From Bombus terrestris (Eukaryota > Arthropoda > Insecta > Hymenoptera > Apidae): a stretch of 64,000 nucleotides of DNA. The stretch spans positions 13,454,001-13,518,000 of the forward strand of contig NC_063277.1 in the NCBI RefSeq assembly GCF_910591885.1, in the 5' to 3' direction. The position numbers and the translations under genes were made by a program. Below the pieces are notes generated by a model. That model was not told the origin of the DNA. It saw nothing but the letters and a program-made list of their open reading frames with translations, and searched no databases. Positions 24,901 to 39,900 of the stretch are shown here, one piece after another (within the stretch, counting starts at the first letter, position 1; each line of letters opens with the position of its first letter).

Positions 24901-27900
24901 CCGCATAAATATCCTTTTCTCCTTTGAGGCTGCGACGGAAAATTTACTAACATGTTGAAAATAGGAGCAGCAGCGCGCGAGTATATGGAGAAACGTGAAA
25001 TACGGCGTTTGTTTAAAAAAATTCGCGATCATTTCTGCAAAGTCTGGCCGATAAAGCGTTTTTAATGCGGTCAAAGGTATTAAACGGTCTACTCTTACGA
25101 GCAACGTCGAATATTCAATTTACGAACGAAACAGCGAGTGTTTCCTGTATCCCCGGCGATGATTTTCTCTCGATCGAATGGATTTTTGGGTCGAGAAGTT
25201 CGAAAGAGAAGAAATAAAGACGATTCGTTTGGTCGAGATCGAAACTTCCAGGTTAGAAAATTCCCTTTGAGCTTGCCGGAGTAATGGAGACCTTCTGCAT
25301 CTTTTGTAGCGCCTCCGTTTCCTTCCTAATATTTTCCTTATCGATTCGCGGCGTAAGACTTTGTTGCCTTTTGAAAATCATGTAGTTCGTTGCACTTCAC
25401 TGAATCCGTTGCCTCAGCTTATTTTCAATTTTCTGACGAAACGGCTCTACGCGTTACGTTCTTGCACAAAAGAGTTGGCAAACACCTTCAAACTATGGTA
25501 GATACTATCTTTATAATCTACATTCAATCAAAGATTCTTCCTGAGCGTACCAATGGTTCCAAAGATCGAAACTTTGCCACCGTATTACGGATATCAATCA
25601 AGGAATTTCTCGTCGTAGTAGCTGCTCGACTAACTCTGTAACTTCGTCGTCACTCCCGTGAAACTGTTGGATGAACTTTTGCCCTTACAGCGAAAAGATC
25701 TTGAGATCTTTCAGCGAATAGTTTGGCAAACAAGTACGCACACGATTTCGTCGATCTGACAATTCGCAAAGACAGATCGGATCGTGTGCCTCTTCTTCGA
25801 CGTCCTCTATCCTTCTCGCTAGTTTTCTATCCTTTCCACGATCTTTAAGTACGAGTCATTATCAGGTTAGTTACGCGATGATGTTGTTTTTCTCCTTCCG
25901 GAAATCCTTCTTCCTCGTAACCTCGTCCTATGTCATTATACAATTTTACATTCCTTTTCTTTCCGTGTTTTTACGGGTCGGCTGCCCCGTTAATTATGCC
26001 CCGAAACACCGACTGCCTCTATTTGCTCTGTCGCTTTCATCACCGGCCGCTACTCTGTATTTTTTCGTCCGTTTTAATTACGAATCGCCATTGTTTACCT
26101 CCCTCAACGAGTTTTACCGGATTGAATTTTATTCTTTAGCTTTTCTGACCCGCTGCCCTTTCTCTTCATCCACGCTCTTCGCTTCCGTTTCCACGAATCT
26201 CCTATCCTTTCGCACAGTCAGGGAATCTCCTTCGTTCGTCCAGTTCCTTTCTTTGCTTCCCTCGTCCAGGTGTAATCGATACGTCCGACTCTCTGCCACG
26301 CTGGACACTGCTGCGCTCGACGAGCGCGCTGCCACGAAAGCGAACGGCAGAAAGCGTTTGTATTGTCTGTTCGAGAACTCGGCCGTAGCTTCCGGGAATA
26401 GTTTCTCGCGTCTTCTATGAGGAAAGACTGGAATTTTTATAATGGACATTTTTCCATGCGGCTTATTCCTTTCCTTTCTTCTCCGCTGGTTCCAGAATGC
26501 CAGACTTTCTTTCTACATGCTACGTCGATGGTATTAGTTCTTCTGTAAATTTTCCATGCTCTAGCCCCTAATACGCAGCCTGCATTTCTTGCTAACCCTT
26601 TCATTCGCTGTTCTCTATCTTCTCGTTTTGCATGAGAATACCGCTACCCTTCTTCCCTGGTTGCAATCGACATCGTTACCGAATTTGCAATTTTCTGGCG
26701 AATCTTCCGACGTGACGACAAAAGCAGAACGTGCAGAATATCATGACATTATTTCGAAGAACAAAAAGACGATAACTACAGTTTTTCATGTTTTTATTTG
26801 CGATTACCGGTCACAGTTTTCCCACACGTATTTCCGTATAAACTTCACTTTAAATACTGGAAATTTGATTTATGGTACGAAGCGCAGAGTGAAACGAAGA
26901 GAGGCAAACGTTTCTTTCGCTACTACAATTTATACGATTATATCAGAAGGCGTTAATGCTCTTCTGTATGGTTACTGCATAAACGATTGAACGGTGCACA
27001 ATCGATGATCTAAATTTAAATTTAAACCCACGCTGCTAGTTGCCTTTGATGTCCTCCTCCTTATAACGCGACAGTTTTGCACGTTTCGCGTGCTTTTTTC
27101 TCCTTCTTCGGCTCTTTTATCTCATAGTAAAAAGTTTGTTCCACTTAACGGTCGGCGATCGTTCGAGTAAAAGCAATTTCCGAAGAATCATCGTCCCCCT
27201 GATAAAGCTTTTGCTTTCTGTAATGTTTCGGTGGCTCTTTTTGTCCGCGTATAAAGGGATTTTATTGGGAGCTTTATTCGGCCGAGCTTTAGAAATCTTT
27301 ATAATCTCAATTTTAACGCTTTTGGTATATTTCTTTTATAAGAAAGATTCGAATTAAAAGTTGATATCGCCTGAATTTATTTAGAACAGTGGTATACCTA
27401 ATCTGATATTCATCAACGTTCTAAAACAACGATGAAATTAACGATGGAAATTCGAATTTTGTCAAAGTGTTAGATCGTGTTTATGCGAGTAAAAGGATTA
27501 CGTTTGCATCGACATGTACTATAATTCAATTAAAATTCCGACTAATCTCGAAGGGTTTGTTCACTTTTTTCTGATTAACGTACATCTCGCGTTACACCGC
27601 TGTTCCTTACGATAATTAACTTTATCGTTCTTGTTACACTACCTGTTTCCATCCTCATTTTTGAAACATTTTCACCGATGAAAGTTTCACTTTGCAAGGT
27701 AACCGAATTCTCGGCAGTGGAAACGCCGTCTCCTTTAAATTCAGAAACTTTCAGCAGTGTTTCTGCGAAGTAAAAATTTGTTTCCTTGGCGGAAGTTAAT
27801 TTCAGTTTGAGCGTAGGTTAACGAAATCCTTCTAATTTCTATTAATATTCGCGAGTGAAATATTTAATGATGTTTGGTCGGCGAATCTAAAATCAATGAC

Positions 27901-30900
27901 CGGACGAAGCGCAGCATTGCCTGCCGTTTTCGCAATTTTCGCCGATTACTCGGACGATAACTCGGTGAATCGCGAATTATAAATGCAAATTGTTCGACGT
28001 ATCAGCGTCGAATTTATTAATTATTCGTTATGGAAATCTATTAACGAGTTCAATTTCAACATTAATAATCAATTGTCTCTTTTTCTTCTTTTCTCTAGTT
28101 TCCAACTTTTCACGATCGATCGATCGATCTTTAAAAACAATCCTTCAAGCAACTCCTTTGAGGAAATCCAGCATCAACGAGCCGGCAAAATATTTCGAGC
28201 GAAAATGATCGACAAATTCTTAAGAACTTTAAATACGTCCACTCAACCGTCTTCGATTTTCATTCCTTTGCTCTACCTCGATTCGTAATTTTCTGCTTCC
28301 CTTTTTTAACCTCTTTAGTCTTATAGAATAATTTTTCCATAGAGGCAAAACGTCAAAGTTCTCCTTGATGGCCCAACGTACTCCATCTAAAATAGCTCGG
28401 AGCCTTTACGAAACTTAGTAGTTTTTTCCATTTCTTCGACCGTTTGATGTGATGTTCCAAAGGGAAAATATTATAAAATATAAATTTAACTTTATCCTGG
28501 TAACGATATTTCTAGTAATAGGTACCGATAGTCGATCCTTCTCTTCGACATCCTCGTCCTCCTCGCCGCAATGCTGTCGTTAATAAGACCGCGTAGTCTT
28601 TGTATGTATTTCGAACGCGGACCTTAGAATTTTTCAGCATGTTTCCCCTCAATTACCGGGCCCCTTTAAGCTGTCTGTATACACGCGTAATTGGCAAACG
28701 GAAGTTTAATCTAAATTCCGTTGCCACTCTGTCTTTACACAGTTCCACTTTGACGGTGACGCGTACACAGCCACACTTTGCAAACTCGACACACGAGTAA
28801 CAGAAATTTTTCGCAACGGCTGAAGGGAAACCGTTCCCAAGACTTTTAAAAAACCTTGGATCGTCGTAGCTTTGGAAAAGGTTTAGCTTGAATAGAAAAG
28901 ATAAATTGAATGTTTCGGAAAGCTATTTTATTTGCAACTTCAATTTCGTAAGATCTTACGAGCTTCTTGATTTTGATTAATCAAACCTTCGCTAATGGAA
29001 CGTTCCACGAGGATGTATAATATCACGCAAGCCGATCGATGAGCGCTTCGTTTTACCAATTCTTGGAATTCTATCCGGGTTTTGAAGCGGGTTCGTTGAA
29101 TATTAATCTTTTCTCGGTTGTAATTCCCTCGTTCTCTTTCGCATTTACCGGAACAAATCCCGCGATGCCATGGGATCTGTCATTTCGATTATCGTTATAA
29201 ATAACGGCTACACCCTTCCATTGGATTTCGATTTTCTGCCGCCGATTCTACGTGAAGCATCTCTATATTACATTTATATATACGGACCACGTGTCTCGAA
29301 ATTTCGTTTAACGGCATCTACTTATTCGTATTGTATATTACAAATTTTTCCTTTCGTCAGTTCGTGCGGAAGTGGCTCGTCCGACCAATACGTACTTTTT
29401 CTACTTGCGCGCTGCCTTTATTTACGGGTCTCACGCATTTACATATATTTATCAAGCTTTTTCCAACCGTAGCGTATGCGCGTTATATCATAATATTAGA
29501 CGAAGTAATTTTCCCACCGTTACCCAGCTTTTCCTCCGCTTTTCCGGAAGTCATTCCCTCCATCGTTCCACTCCAGTATTCTTCGAAATTCTGCGACATC
29601 GCTTCGAAATTAATTTCATTACCGGGCGTTGTACGGTTTCTCCGCAATTAACGTCGCCCATATCGAACCGCGCCCGTTTCCTTTTTCAATTCCATTTAAA
29701 TAACGACCACCACCGCCCCCTCCCCTTGTCGTCTCCGTAATTGTTCAGGAAATTATCGGTAACGTTATCGGGCGGCGTTGATGATAACCGAGTATATCCG
29801 CGGCGAACCGAAACTACGACCGGAAACACCGAGTTCTAACGTGACACACAACCGATCTCGCGCGTCGCTGCACTCCCGTAATTTTACAATTTCCCTTCGC
29901 ACGTATCCGCTTCCTGCGCGAAGCGACGCGTCCAAGATATACCGCGTAATGTACACGTGCATGCGGTAATAATATAATCGCACTCGGGAAATTCATCTGC
30001 CGCAGTTTCAAACTGTTCTTCGCTCACTTTCCTACAGCCGCAGGCGGTGGAAAGGATACAAGTTTCAGAAATCAGATACAGCTAATGCGTCAGGATTTGC
30101 AGAACGATCGAATACCTCTCTATATAAGCTTATTAATGTTCTATGATTTTCCAGAACAGAGAGAATAACGTGAGAATATTTTTTCTGCACAGGAAAATTC
30201 TCTAAAGTATCGATTTCAATGATGTTTCAGGTACTACAAACTATAGGACGTGAACATTTTCGAGAAAATATCAGGATAGTACCACGAGGTTTCGAACTCG
30301 GGTCAATTTTCTGGCAAGCACTTTGCTCACTCAGCCACGGTAACCTTTCATCTCGAATGGAATAGCGGTCATGTTTTTATGAAAACTCGTGAAATTATAC
30401 TCTTTCTAATAATTCTAATTTCAATAGCTGGGAAAAGGTAATTGTTATAAAACCTGAAATTTTCACTTCGTATACACCGTAGTTATTTCAATTTTTGTAC
30501 GTCGAAATGAAACATTTTTCGAAATCCAAAGTTTCCCGTAGTTCCAACGCGCAGCGGTAGAACTTCTTCCACCGTTGTTATCGTTTTTTCTCCACCTGTT
30601 ATCATCACTTGCTACATTTTTCTTCGAACGTTATATCAAGCAACGTGGAAGCGTATACGGTGGAAAAACTTTGCCCGTTGGGGTTGCTCGCTTGCTGTAT
30701 TTATATCGCGTATTCTTTAAGTTTGTAGAATAGAAGTGGAACAAAAAATTTAGTTGCGCGGTGTCGAAAATTCTCTGTGCCATCCTTCGGTGCGACGTTT
30801 TATCAACGAAATGAAAAGTAATTAGGCGGAAAATAACCAGAAAACTGGCGAACGACTGCGCGAAAAATTTCCTCTGTGTCCCCAGTTTTGTTGAAAACGT

Positions 30901-33900
30901 ACATCTCGTGGTATCGTAGACGCGTAAATACAGCCAACTCTACAGGAAGTTACCACGAATTCTCGTTGATTCGCTCTCTCGAAATTCTTTTTTCTCTTTT
31001 TCGTTTTCGAAGTGGAACATCGAGCTGCCGACTAACGATTATTTTTCCATGGACAAGAAACAACCAATTACAACCGGCTTTGTTAATGAATTCTGGTCCG
31101 ATTAATGCAAGGAGAAATTATTTTCGTAATTAGACAAGTTTGAAAAATAACTATCTACATGGCGTAAAAAATGTAAAAGCTTTGGCACGCTGCGAAATGT
31201 AGAAATGCTGGGCCAAGTTAATTTTAACGACCTATTTCACTCTATTGAGAAGGAGTGTATTATCGGGTTTTGTAAAAGGCCCCAAAAAGATATTGTTAAT
31301 TTTCACGGTGAATTTTGCAACTGAATAATTTTACACGACAAAGGTTTTAACGATGTTAAAATATTTCATACGAATTTCTTGGATATTATATTTACATTTT
31401 CATTGAATCAATTTGGCGGCGACGTCATTCATTTATTTTCATTTTTAGTTTCCAGTTTTTCTTTTATTTCAGATGTTTGCAGTAGAGCGTGTTGGTTTGT
31501 TCTCGCGTGAAATAAAAAGACTGGGATTTCGTTTGTCTTGCTGTGATTTTACGACGTCCGTCAACGCGAAGAAATATATCAGGAAAGTATTGCCCAATTT
31601 AAACAGAAGAATACATTTTACCTCGTTTACAATACGTCCGTCGAGCTTATGTTTACGATAATGAACGAACTCTCCCAGAGAAACGCAAAACCACCATTAC
31701 AAAGGGAAAATTCGTGACGTTCGCCGTTTCAAAATACGATGCAAAGCCGTGTAAAATTCCTTGAAACGTGTCTCCGGTGCTTCTCGAATTATAAATTAAC
31801 GCGTTTATCAGGTATAATCTCTTGTTTGTTGCTCTGTCATTAATTCACCGTAGAATATTTTACGCGCAAATGCGCGAGATGAGCAGCGCCGAAGAACGTT
31901 CGACTTAACGAAAAAGAATTTTCATCGAAGGAACCAGTTTGATCGATCCTCCATAAACAGGATTTATCGATCAACGATTCCGTTTGCCACGCGAAACGCA
32001 ATTTTTCTAGTTTCATGCTTCGTACTCCGGCAATGGAAAGCGCCTTTCATTTTGCACCGCTAAACTACGAAACGTCATGGTGGAAACGGATGCGCGGCCT
32101 GAAGAATGGGATTTAAATTTGAATGAACGAGGAGGCACGGTGAATATGCGAAGAAATGGCGTAATGTATCATCGTTAGTAATAAAATATACGAGATGTGG
32201 GTTAATGACTGCCTCCCTGATTGCATTATGGATCATTTCGCGGTTATCGTTACTTCCAAGAACTTTTTAACTCGCTTACACGTTTTGTTAGCAAAGCTGA
32301 ATCGTTGCAAACGTACCTGAGGATAATCGCCGAACTTTGTCTGATAATCGAACACGTACAGGTAAGAGTTTCGATGGGATTGACTGTGAAGGTCTGCTGT
32401 TCTCGTAGCCGGTGCCACGGTGTTGGCATCTCCTAAAGCTTCCAAGGTTTCGTCTCTGGAACGCAAAAAGGAAAAAATACTCTCATTCAGCCGTGACTCG
32501 AAAATAGGAGTTTGGGAAACAAGGAAAATAAAAATTCGAACGGATCGGCTAAAATCACGGCTAAAATGCATTGAGAATGATGCAAGTTGCGTTTTACAGG
32601 AGTATTTGAATTTTCCTAGAAATTGCTCGCGAGCAAACACATAGTTTAATCTTTGCGCTCACTTTATGTTCACTGGATGTTGAACAGGTCGTTCCCAGTC
32701 GGTATACTCGTTGATTATCGTCGCCAAGATCTCTGCTTGATGATACGTGTACGTGTTACGTACAAACTCGCGTAGAATTTTTGTTCTTCTGTCAGCCTCG
32801 ATCCCGTACTGCGCGTCATCCGCCGTTAAAGCGAAATACGCCTCCGATCGGACAACGCCGATCATCAGATCGTATCTGGAATGTAAATGGTAAATCAATG
32901 TGAAACTGTTTGAGCCGTTTTTTACTGGCGAAGCTTGGGCAAGTGACATTGTTTGCTGTATTAATTACAGAGTTTAATGGCATTTCATTGACAGATCATA
33001 ATGATGTAAATAGTTTTGCCTCATTATACCGGGATTATTCATATTTACGTATCATTTCGAACACGAACGATGAAACAAATATTACACGGTGGATATATCA
33101 AATACGTGAATATCTACATCGTGATTCTATTCTGGCTAATTATCGAGTAAAATACTGCGAAAATGTCATGGAAAACGTCTGAATGCCATAATATTGATCA
33201 GACTTATTATAGCCGTTTCTATATTTATTTATCTGTTATTTATTTTTTTCACATTTCACATATTACATTTACAAAATAAGAAAGACGGATGACGTCCTGT
33301 TCGTTAAATTAATCAAAAGCGTCGATCTCATTAACTGTAATTGACAAGGCAAGTATATTCCTCGTACTACGGTAAAAGAAAAATTCTTAGAAATTTAATA
33401 CGTTCGTAAGAACAGAGTGCACGTGTGTATATGTACATGACGTAGAAATGGAACGCGCCTTTGTTGACGCTCCATCGTCTTCTTCATTAACCGTAACATA
33501 ATTACACACACGGTTCAGCTGTTCCATTCCTCCTGATTCTTCGTCCAATGTTCACCCGATGAAAGAAGGTAATAGAAATAGATAGACAGATGGAAAGCGA
33601 AAGAGTCTCTCTATTCGAGACAAATTAACTCGGCGCTCTCAGCGAACCGGGACATTCAGCGATACTCACAGGAACGTCGGCGGGAAGAAACGCGGCTCGT
33701 TTCAACGATTTCCATTCCCTTTAACGTTATCGTTACGCGTCTGATAGCGCAGAACCTCCGCAGGACCATTTATTTATCGCTGGGCTAAAGGCGTTGCAGC
33801 GAAAGGCTACTGCTCCGATCGAGAATGGATCGAGAATGGAACACGAGTGAAAGCACGAAACGCACGAACGTTCGAAAGAATCGCGACGACAAAGGGGAAC

Positions 33901-36900
33901 AAAGACCGATCGCGACAAAGAACGAAACGTAGAGAGCTAGTTGATGAGGGTAATTCAACGATTTCGGAATTGTTCCGTGTCTAACAGTTCTCTGCTCGCA
34001 TATTATTTTAGAACGCCAAAAGATTCTCCTTTTCAAGTCTAAATGAAAATTAATTCTCATCGCTACAGTACACATTTTAGCTCAATACGACCACAAAACG
34101 TTAATATACCGTGCTTGAATACGCTCGTCGAGCTTTTTTGCTGTCCCTCTAGTTGTTTCATGTTAATAATTTTTTCCTTGGAAATTAAAAACAACTACCT
34201 TTTCGTTTCTACCAGCCAATGCTCATAAAATTATGTCCCGCTCGACGTTTAGCCGTTTCGTTATTCGTCGTCGGAAGTCTTTGCGCGACTCCGTTCTCTT
34301 CTCGTTGAGCGCGACGGGCAAAAACATTTTTCCACGACGATACACCGCTCTATAAACACTCGAATCGTTGCTCGCCGCGTTAGCTGGCTAAACGTCGCAA
34401 TTGTTAAATTACTCCAACAAACGGAATTGCGTTTCGGATAGGCGACCTCGTCAGGGAACGATGGGACAAAGGGGACGTACCTTGTCGTCCGGCCGCAACA
34501 ACGAAAACTTCTAAAAGGAAACTCGAGTAATTAAAAGTGCTGCGCGTATACGTGTTCGCCGCAAGTGTAAAACGATTAAAAGCAAAACAGTGGTTCATGA
34601 GTGGGAACAATCGCAGCGGAAAATGAATACGAACGATTTGAGCGGAAATTAAGAAACCGAGTTTAAAAAAAATGGACGGCGGTCAAGCACAAAAGGGTAG
34701 AGGAATGATAAAGCGATAAAAGAGGGAAGGAAAGAGGAAGGAAAGTGAAAAGGAGGCTCGAATTGTCGTCTTTTGATTCAAACTAATAACAAGTGTCTGC
34801 TAGGACGAATGACGATGCAATTAACGAAATCAAAAACGCAGTGTCGTTGGAGTTGTAATATCTCGGGGAAGAATCGAATAAAGAACAGGCTAGTGACGGC
34901 AAAACAGGGAAGGTAGAAGGTTCGAGGTAAAAGGAAAAAGGAAGAGCACGGTGTCGGCGAGAGAGTGATCAAGGGAAAGAGGGAAGATAAAAAGCGGCAA
35001 AAGATTTGACAAGACAGTGAAACGTCGCAAGATAAAACGAGTGGGACGGAAAAAGGGAAGGAGGAAAGTGAAGCACGTGCGAGCAAGAACGGGGAATACA
35101 GGGGAGGGAAAATAGGAGAGTCTGGAAAGACGAGTCGTACTTGTTGGCCACATTTCACGTGCCGAATAAGAGAGAGTCGCCGCTTTTTCCTGTGGATCTT
35201 CCCGGTTAGTTAGCATGCTCCGTTTAGCCACGTAACGAGACCGCTGTTTTGTTCCAATCCTACCTGCAACATGTTATATACCATGGACGTATCCACGATT
35301 ATGCGGGATAAGTTGAAATTCACGATGAAACCAAACAGGCGTACGCTCCATGAATTTCGGGGTAGATCGAGAAATCGTAGTGAAATGCCTGAAGAAGATT
35401 TTCGCGTGTTTACCGGACAATTGCAAACGAAATTCACCGTAAAGCTATGAAACACCTTATCATTTCTAGAATATTTACCATCGCCGAGTTTTTATTTCTT
35501 CGACAATTTTCTTGTTCTTCGCGATTAATATTCAGCCGTTTGCAACGGAAAATTGGATAAAATTCTAGGATATTCGAATATACAGGACGAAATGGAGGAA
35601 AACGCGAGGGAAAATAGGAGGAAATGAAGAAGGACCGAAGCCGGAAGTACCTTGAGAGTTTCGATACGACGTCCTTCCGCATCAAGATGTTGTTCAACGT
35701 ATTGATCGTGTCCACTTGTAGAGTGAAATCCTGATCGTCAGGATCGCCTGGATCGATCACCACGCCGTCTATGCTGGGTCCGAAAGCAGGCGCGAATTCC
35801 AACCCTTTTACGGGGACCGAAACCAGCGCGTTCAGCGGCACCTCTCTCAGGCATTTCAGCAATGCCTGCGGATCACCTGCGGCCTGAACAAACAAGCAAA
35901 TTTTTAATAGGGAAAATACTTATACTCGTGCGATGACTACGAGGAATCTCGTTTATAGGTGCTACACGTGCGGTGACGAAGACAAGTCGTAAAGAATAGG
36001 TAGGCTCGCGAGAAAATATGTAACCAACGAAAAAAAGCAAAAACAAAACAAGAAAAAGGAAGCGATAATTACGTTAAACAATAGGTAACATTGTCACAAA
36101 GATCAGATCGATGTTGCGGTACCTCGAGAAGAGGTGAATCGGCGATTGGTAAACGCGAGTTCCACTGAGCGGAACGCAATGACGATGCACCGATTCGCTT
36201 TAATTTGGTCGCACGCAAATGAATTGCTTTAGTGACCGGCCCTGTAATCGCCTTTGGAAATCCTGCTCTCGACAGACGTAGGCTAGCCACAATCGAACGT
36301 CGACCGAGCTGCTGTGTCGAGGAAATTTGGGGGGATGAACAAATTGCACCCCCTGCAGGTTCGTCGATCTTGCGCGAGAGCATCGATTCGTTGGTTTAAC
36401 GAATTTAATCGACGCCTTAATATGTTGGAGTGCTGGTCGGAAGCGTCGACTTCGCGGAGGAGTTTCCAATTTTCGAACGAACGGAGCACGAGGGTGGACG
36501 GCAGGAGGAGACGGAAGGTTTGACAATTTCGCCGGGGAATTTTTGGGGGTTGAAGCACATCGCGGCCTGGTTTCTCGCTCCGTGATTGGTTTCCTCTCGC
36601 CTGCAGCCCTAGCACAGATTCTCGCGCAGCTAAACCGTAAAATTAGACCGATAGGTTCTACCTCTTTCTCGTGTACGTTCGATCTCGGCCAACCGACGTA
36701 AAAGATCGAACAGGATTTCATCAGATTTAGCGTTATAATTTTCCAAGTAAATTTTCGCCAAGGATAAATTTTTGATCGACATTTCGATCTTCGGAATTGA
36801 TACGTTTCTACGTAAAGTGGCGAAGCCACTTATCTTCGATTCGACGATAACGTTCAATCTCATTCGAGATATTCGTGGCTTCATCCGCGAAGCGTCTCTC

Positions 36901-39900
36901 GCATTAAAAATCGCGAGAATCGATCCGAATTCGAGTGCACAACGAAACGCCGATGATCGCCGCTCGCTATATTTCTAATCGAACTGCAGCCCGCAGGCTC
37001 TCCAAATCCGATACGAAATTAATTTCGTCATTTTTCGCCCGCAACAAATTCAATCAATTCTGACTGGACCGCGGCTATCGGCTCGCATAACATAATCCCG
37101 TATCGTTTTCCATTTCGTTCGGTCTGTCCCTATTTTTTTTTCTTTTTTTGTTTTTATTTTCACCACTCGACGGGAACAACGGGAAATAGCGGCTGTAGAG
37201 GAAGAGGAGTTGGTTCGGGAAACAATTGGGACGCTCTTACCCCGATTTCGCGTTTAATCGTTATTTTCAATCGGCTGCAAATCGAGGATCTGTTTAGCCT
37301 ATCTAGAACGTGTTTCGCCGGGGAATAGAGAAGTGGCTACGAGTAGCCGTGGCGCATTTGGTATTGCCTCTCGACGTTCCACGATGAAATCGAGATTCTT
37401 TCTCCTACCATGTATATTCCTCTACAGCTGCATTTCTATTCGTTGCAATTGTTGCAGAGGGTAGCAAAGATCAGCGTTTGATTATTCCATTCGCAAACTT
37501 GGAATCGTGGCAGTGGATAGAATACGGTCTAAGTGAAAAGGGATGGTGCATAGCCAGACACTTTGTGCATTGGATATGACGGTATTTGCCATATGTATTT
37601 ATATTCATAGGGAACTTTCTAAACGCTCCGATTAAACCATTACGGCATTCCGTTTGACAGAATCCCCAGGGATAAACAGTTCGTATACAATGGAGATTTA
37701 GCGAAATAAAGCAATAGTTCAGTTCAGTCACTAAAATTTCAGCCTCGTTCAATTTCAATGGATGAATTTCAAATAAACGGAGTTTCATGGATCATTTGAC
37801 AAGCTAAAAAATCGATGCCCAGTTTCGGTAAACGTTTTGCGAACTATTCTTCGTTTAACAAGTTTTCGTGAAGCCTTTACTTTAGTTTAGCAACTTTAGT
37901 TCCATTTCGGAAATGCGGCTCGAGTGGATATTATCGCGACACGGAAGCATAACGCGGAAACGTAACACGGTCGTACATAAATTAAAGTATCAAACGAAAC
38001 CGGCAAGAACGCGATGTTTTTACATCCGTTAGTTACGCACTAGCAATTATATTAACGATGCGTTTCAATTAAGCTAATATGTGCGGCGGACATCGTGCAA
38101 CAACCCCATCGGGAGTTGCAGCGCGTTTCGCGTTTTAACGTAGCCAACGCATCGCGATACGAAAATATCCCCTACCGTCCAATACAATTAAACCACCGGC
38201 GATACGCGATCGAAAATAATGTCCGACGTCCGGTTCAGTATTTTCCGGCAACGTGTGTGTTATTCTTCGTGTATCTGTATCGTCATCGCATCTCGCTTTT
38301 CTTTTCGATTCTCATTTTTTACATTGTTCCCTCGCTCCCTTTTACGCGTCGTTCTAATCGCCATTAGTACATGCGATATTTTCCGATCCTCCTTTTTTTT
38401 ACGACATTTTCTTCCTTATGCCAAATGCTCTGAAGTATAAGCATGATATGCGGTTCTACCCTCGTACACGCTTCAGTATAGGCTTCCCTGGCTGATTTTT
38501 AAGTTAAAAGTTCTCTTCCTTCCTGTTTCAAACATAATTTTTAATCGGGTGGACTACGTTTTAGATAGCGAAGAATTTCTTGCAACATGAAAACTAATAC
38601 GGTTGTCGGTATCGTATGTACGAAAGTATTGAGGAAGAGTAGGAGGGAAGGAGAGCGAGAATTGTTCCCTCGCGGGGAATGTCTGACGGCGGTTTATTTG
38701 CTTCGGAGTTGTCGCCGAACCGGAGACCTTAATGTAATGCACTCCGAGCAATACTCACCCACGAGCAATTTAGATGTTTGGCAACTTGCAGAGCGTAATT
38801 TGCAGCTCCTCTCACCAGCGCCCATGGTGAAAGCGCGCTACCAGACATTAGAACGCTGCGATGAAACAGCAAGCCTGCAACAATTAAAAAGTAATGACCG
38901 ATGGTTATCCATCTTGCGTACGTACAACTACTATTGCCAGTCCGTAATTTCGATCCTTTCCGTCGGACCATCGAAACAAGAAACGCTTTGAACGCGATTA
39001 AAATTAATGTAACAAAAATTAACGTACGGATAAGTCTTTAAAAGTAGCGATTTTTTTTCATTAAGCTATTATCGCGAAAAAGATGGAGCGATTTAGCCAA
39101 CGTAGACTTCATCCTTGCATTGCCGTGAATTGATCTGGTCGCTTGGCATGAAAGCAGCACGTGTAGCAGTTTAAAAATATGATCCTAAATGGCTGGGCGA
39201 GAAAACCCTTAGCCTCGCGGATCTTTGCTTGCCAAACAGCTTCGTCGGTTTCCTGCCTTTCCGCTATCATAAATCATCGACGAAATAAAATTGAATTGGA
39301 GAAATTTCGAAATCTCATTTCGACTCTCTGCGAACGTGGATCTAAGGGAAATACGATGTGTACTGTAATATCGCGTTTCGCGAACGCGATATGATTTTAT
39401 CGACCTTGATATCCATAAAACAGGATTTCTCATGGAAGTTACTTAAATCTTAACCGTCGTTAATCTTCGTATCGGTAAGGCGGTGTTCGCCGAGTAACAT
39501 TATCGCGACAGTTCGCCAAGGTACATCATTATCTCGGGATAGATCCAACGATGCTACGTTTCGAGAGAAGCAGCAGGGTTTCGCGTGGACTCGATACATG
39601 TTTTCAAGCAACCGGTTATCGCGGTTTCGGCTGGCTTCGTTAGAGAATCGAGATAACGTTGTTTCGCTACTCGGTAGACAAAAGCTGCTTCTCCCTCGTA
39701 ATCAGCTGGCTGAGTTTAATCGGAAACTTGGGAGTCGTTAATCTTCGTATCGGGGAGCAAAGGATTCGACCTCGGAGATTTTGTCGCTGGATACTCTGAT
39801 GAATTCGCGACGCCTGCGGTTTTCTGTCGTCCTTTCGATCTCTGTGTTTCGTCCACGGCTGAGAAATAGATTTTACAACGACCAGCGAGCGAAGAAAAGG

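Noticed and set aside
25878..26420. 180-codon plus-strand open frame
   Set aside because: Lies in a pyrimidine-rich intron, dominated by Ser, Phe and Leu, with an overlapping frame on the other strand. Looks like a product of base composition, and no domain is recognisable.
34778..35231. Two overlapping minus-strand frames over 110 codons each
   Set aside because: The plus strand is an almost pure purine tract, which removes stops from the complementary strand. The peptides are low-complexity Ser/Phe/Leu/Pro.
36069..36884. Cluster of overlapping minus-strand frames up to 209 codons
   Set aside because: All frames, including the plus strand, are partly open here. None has a motif, and the neuroligin reading frame passes cleanly across this intron.
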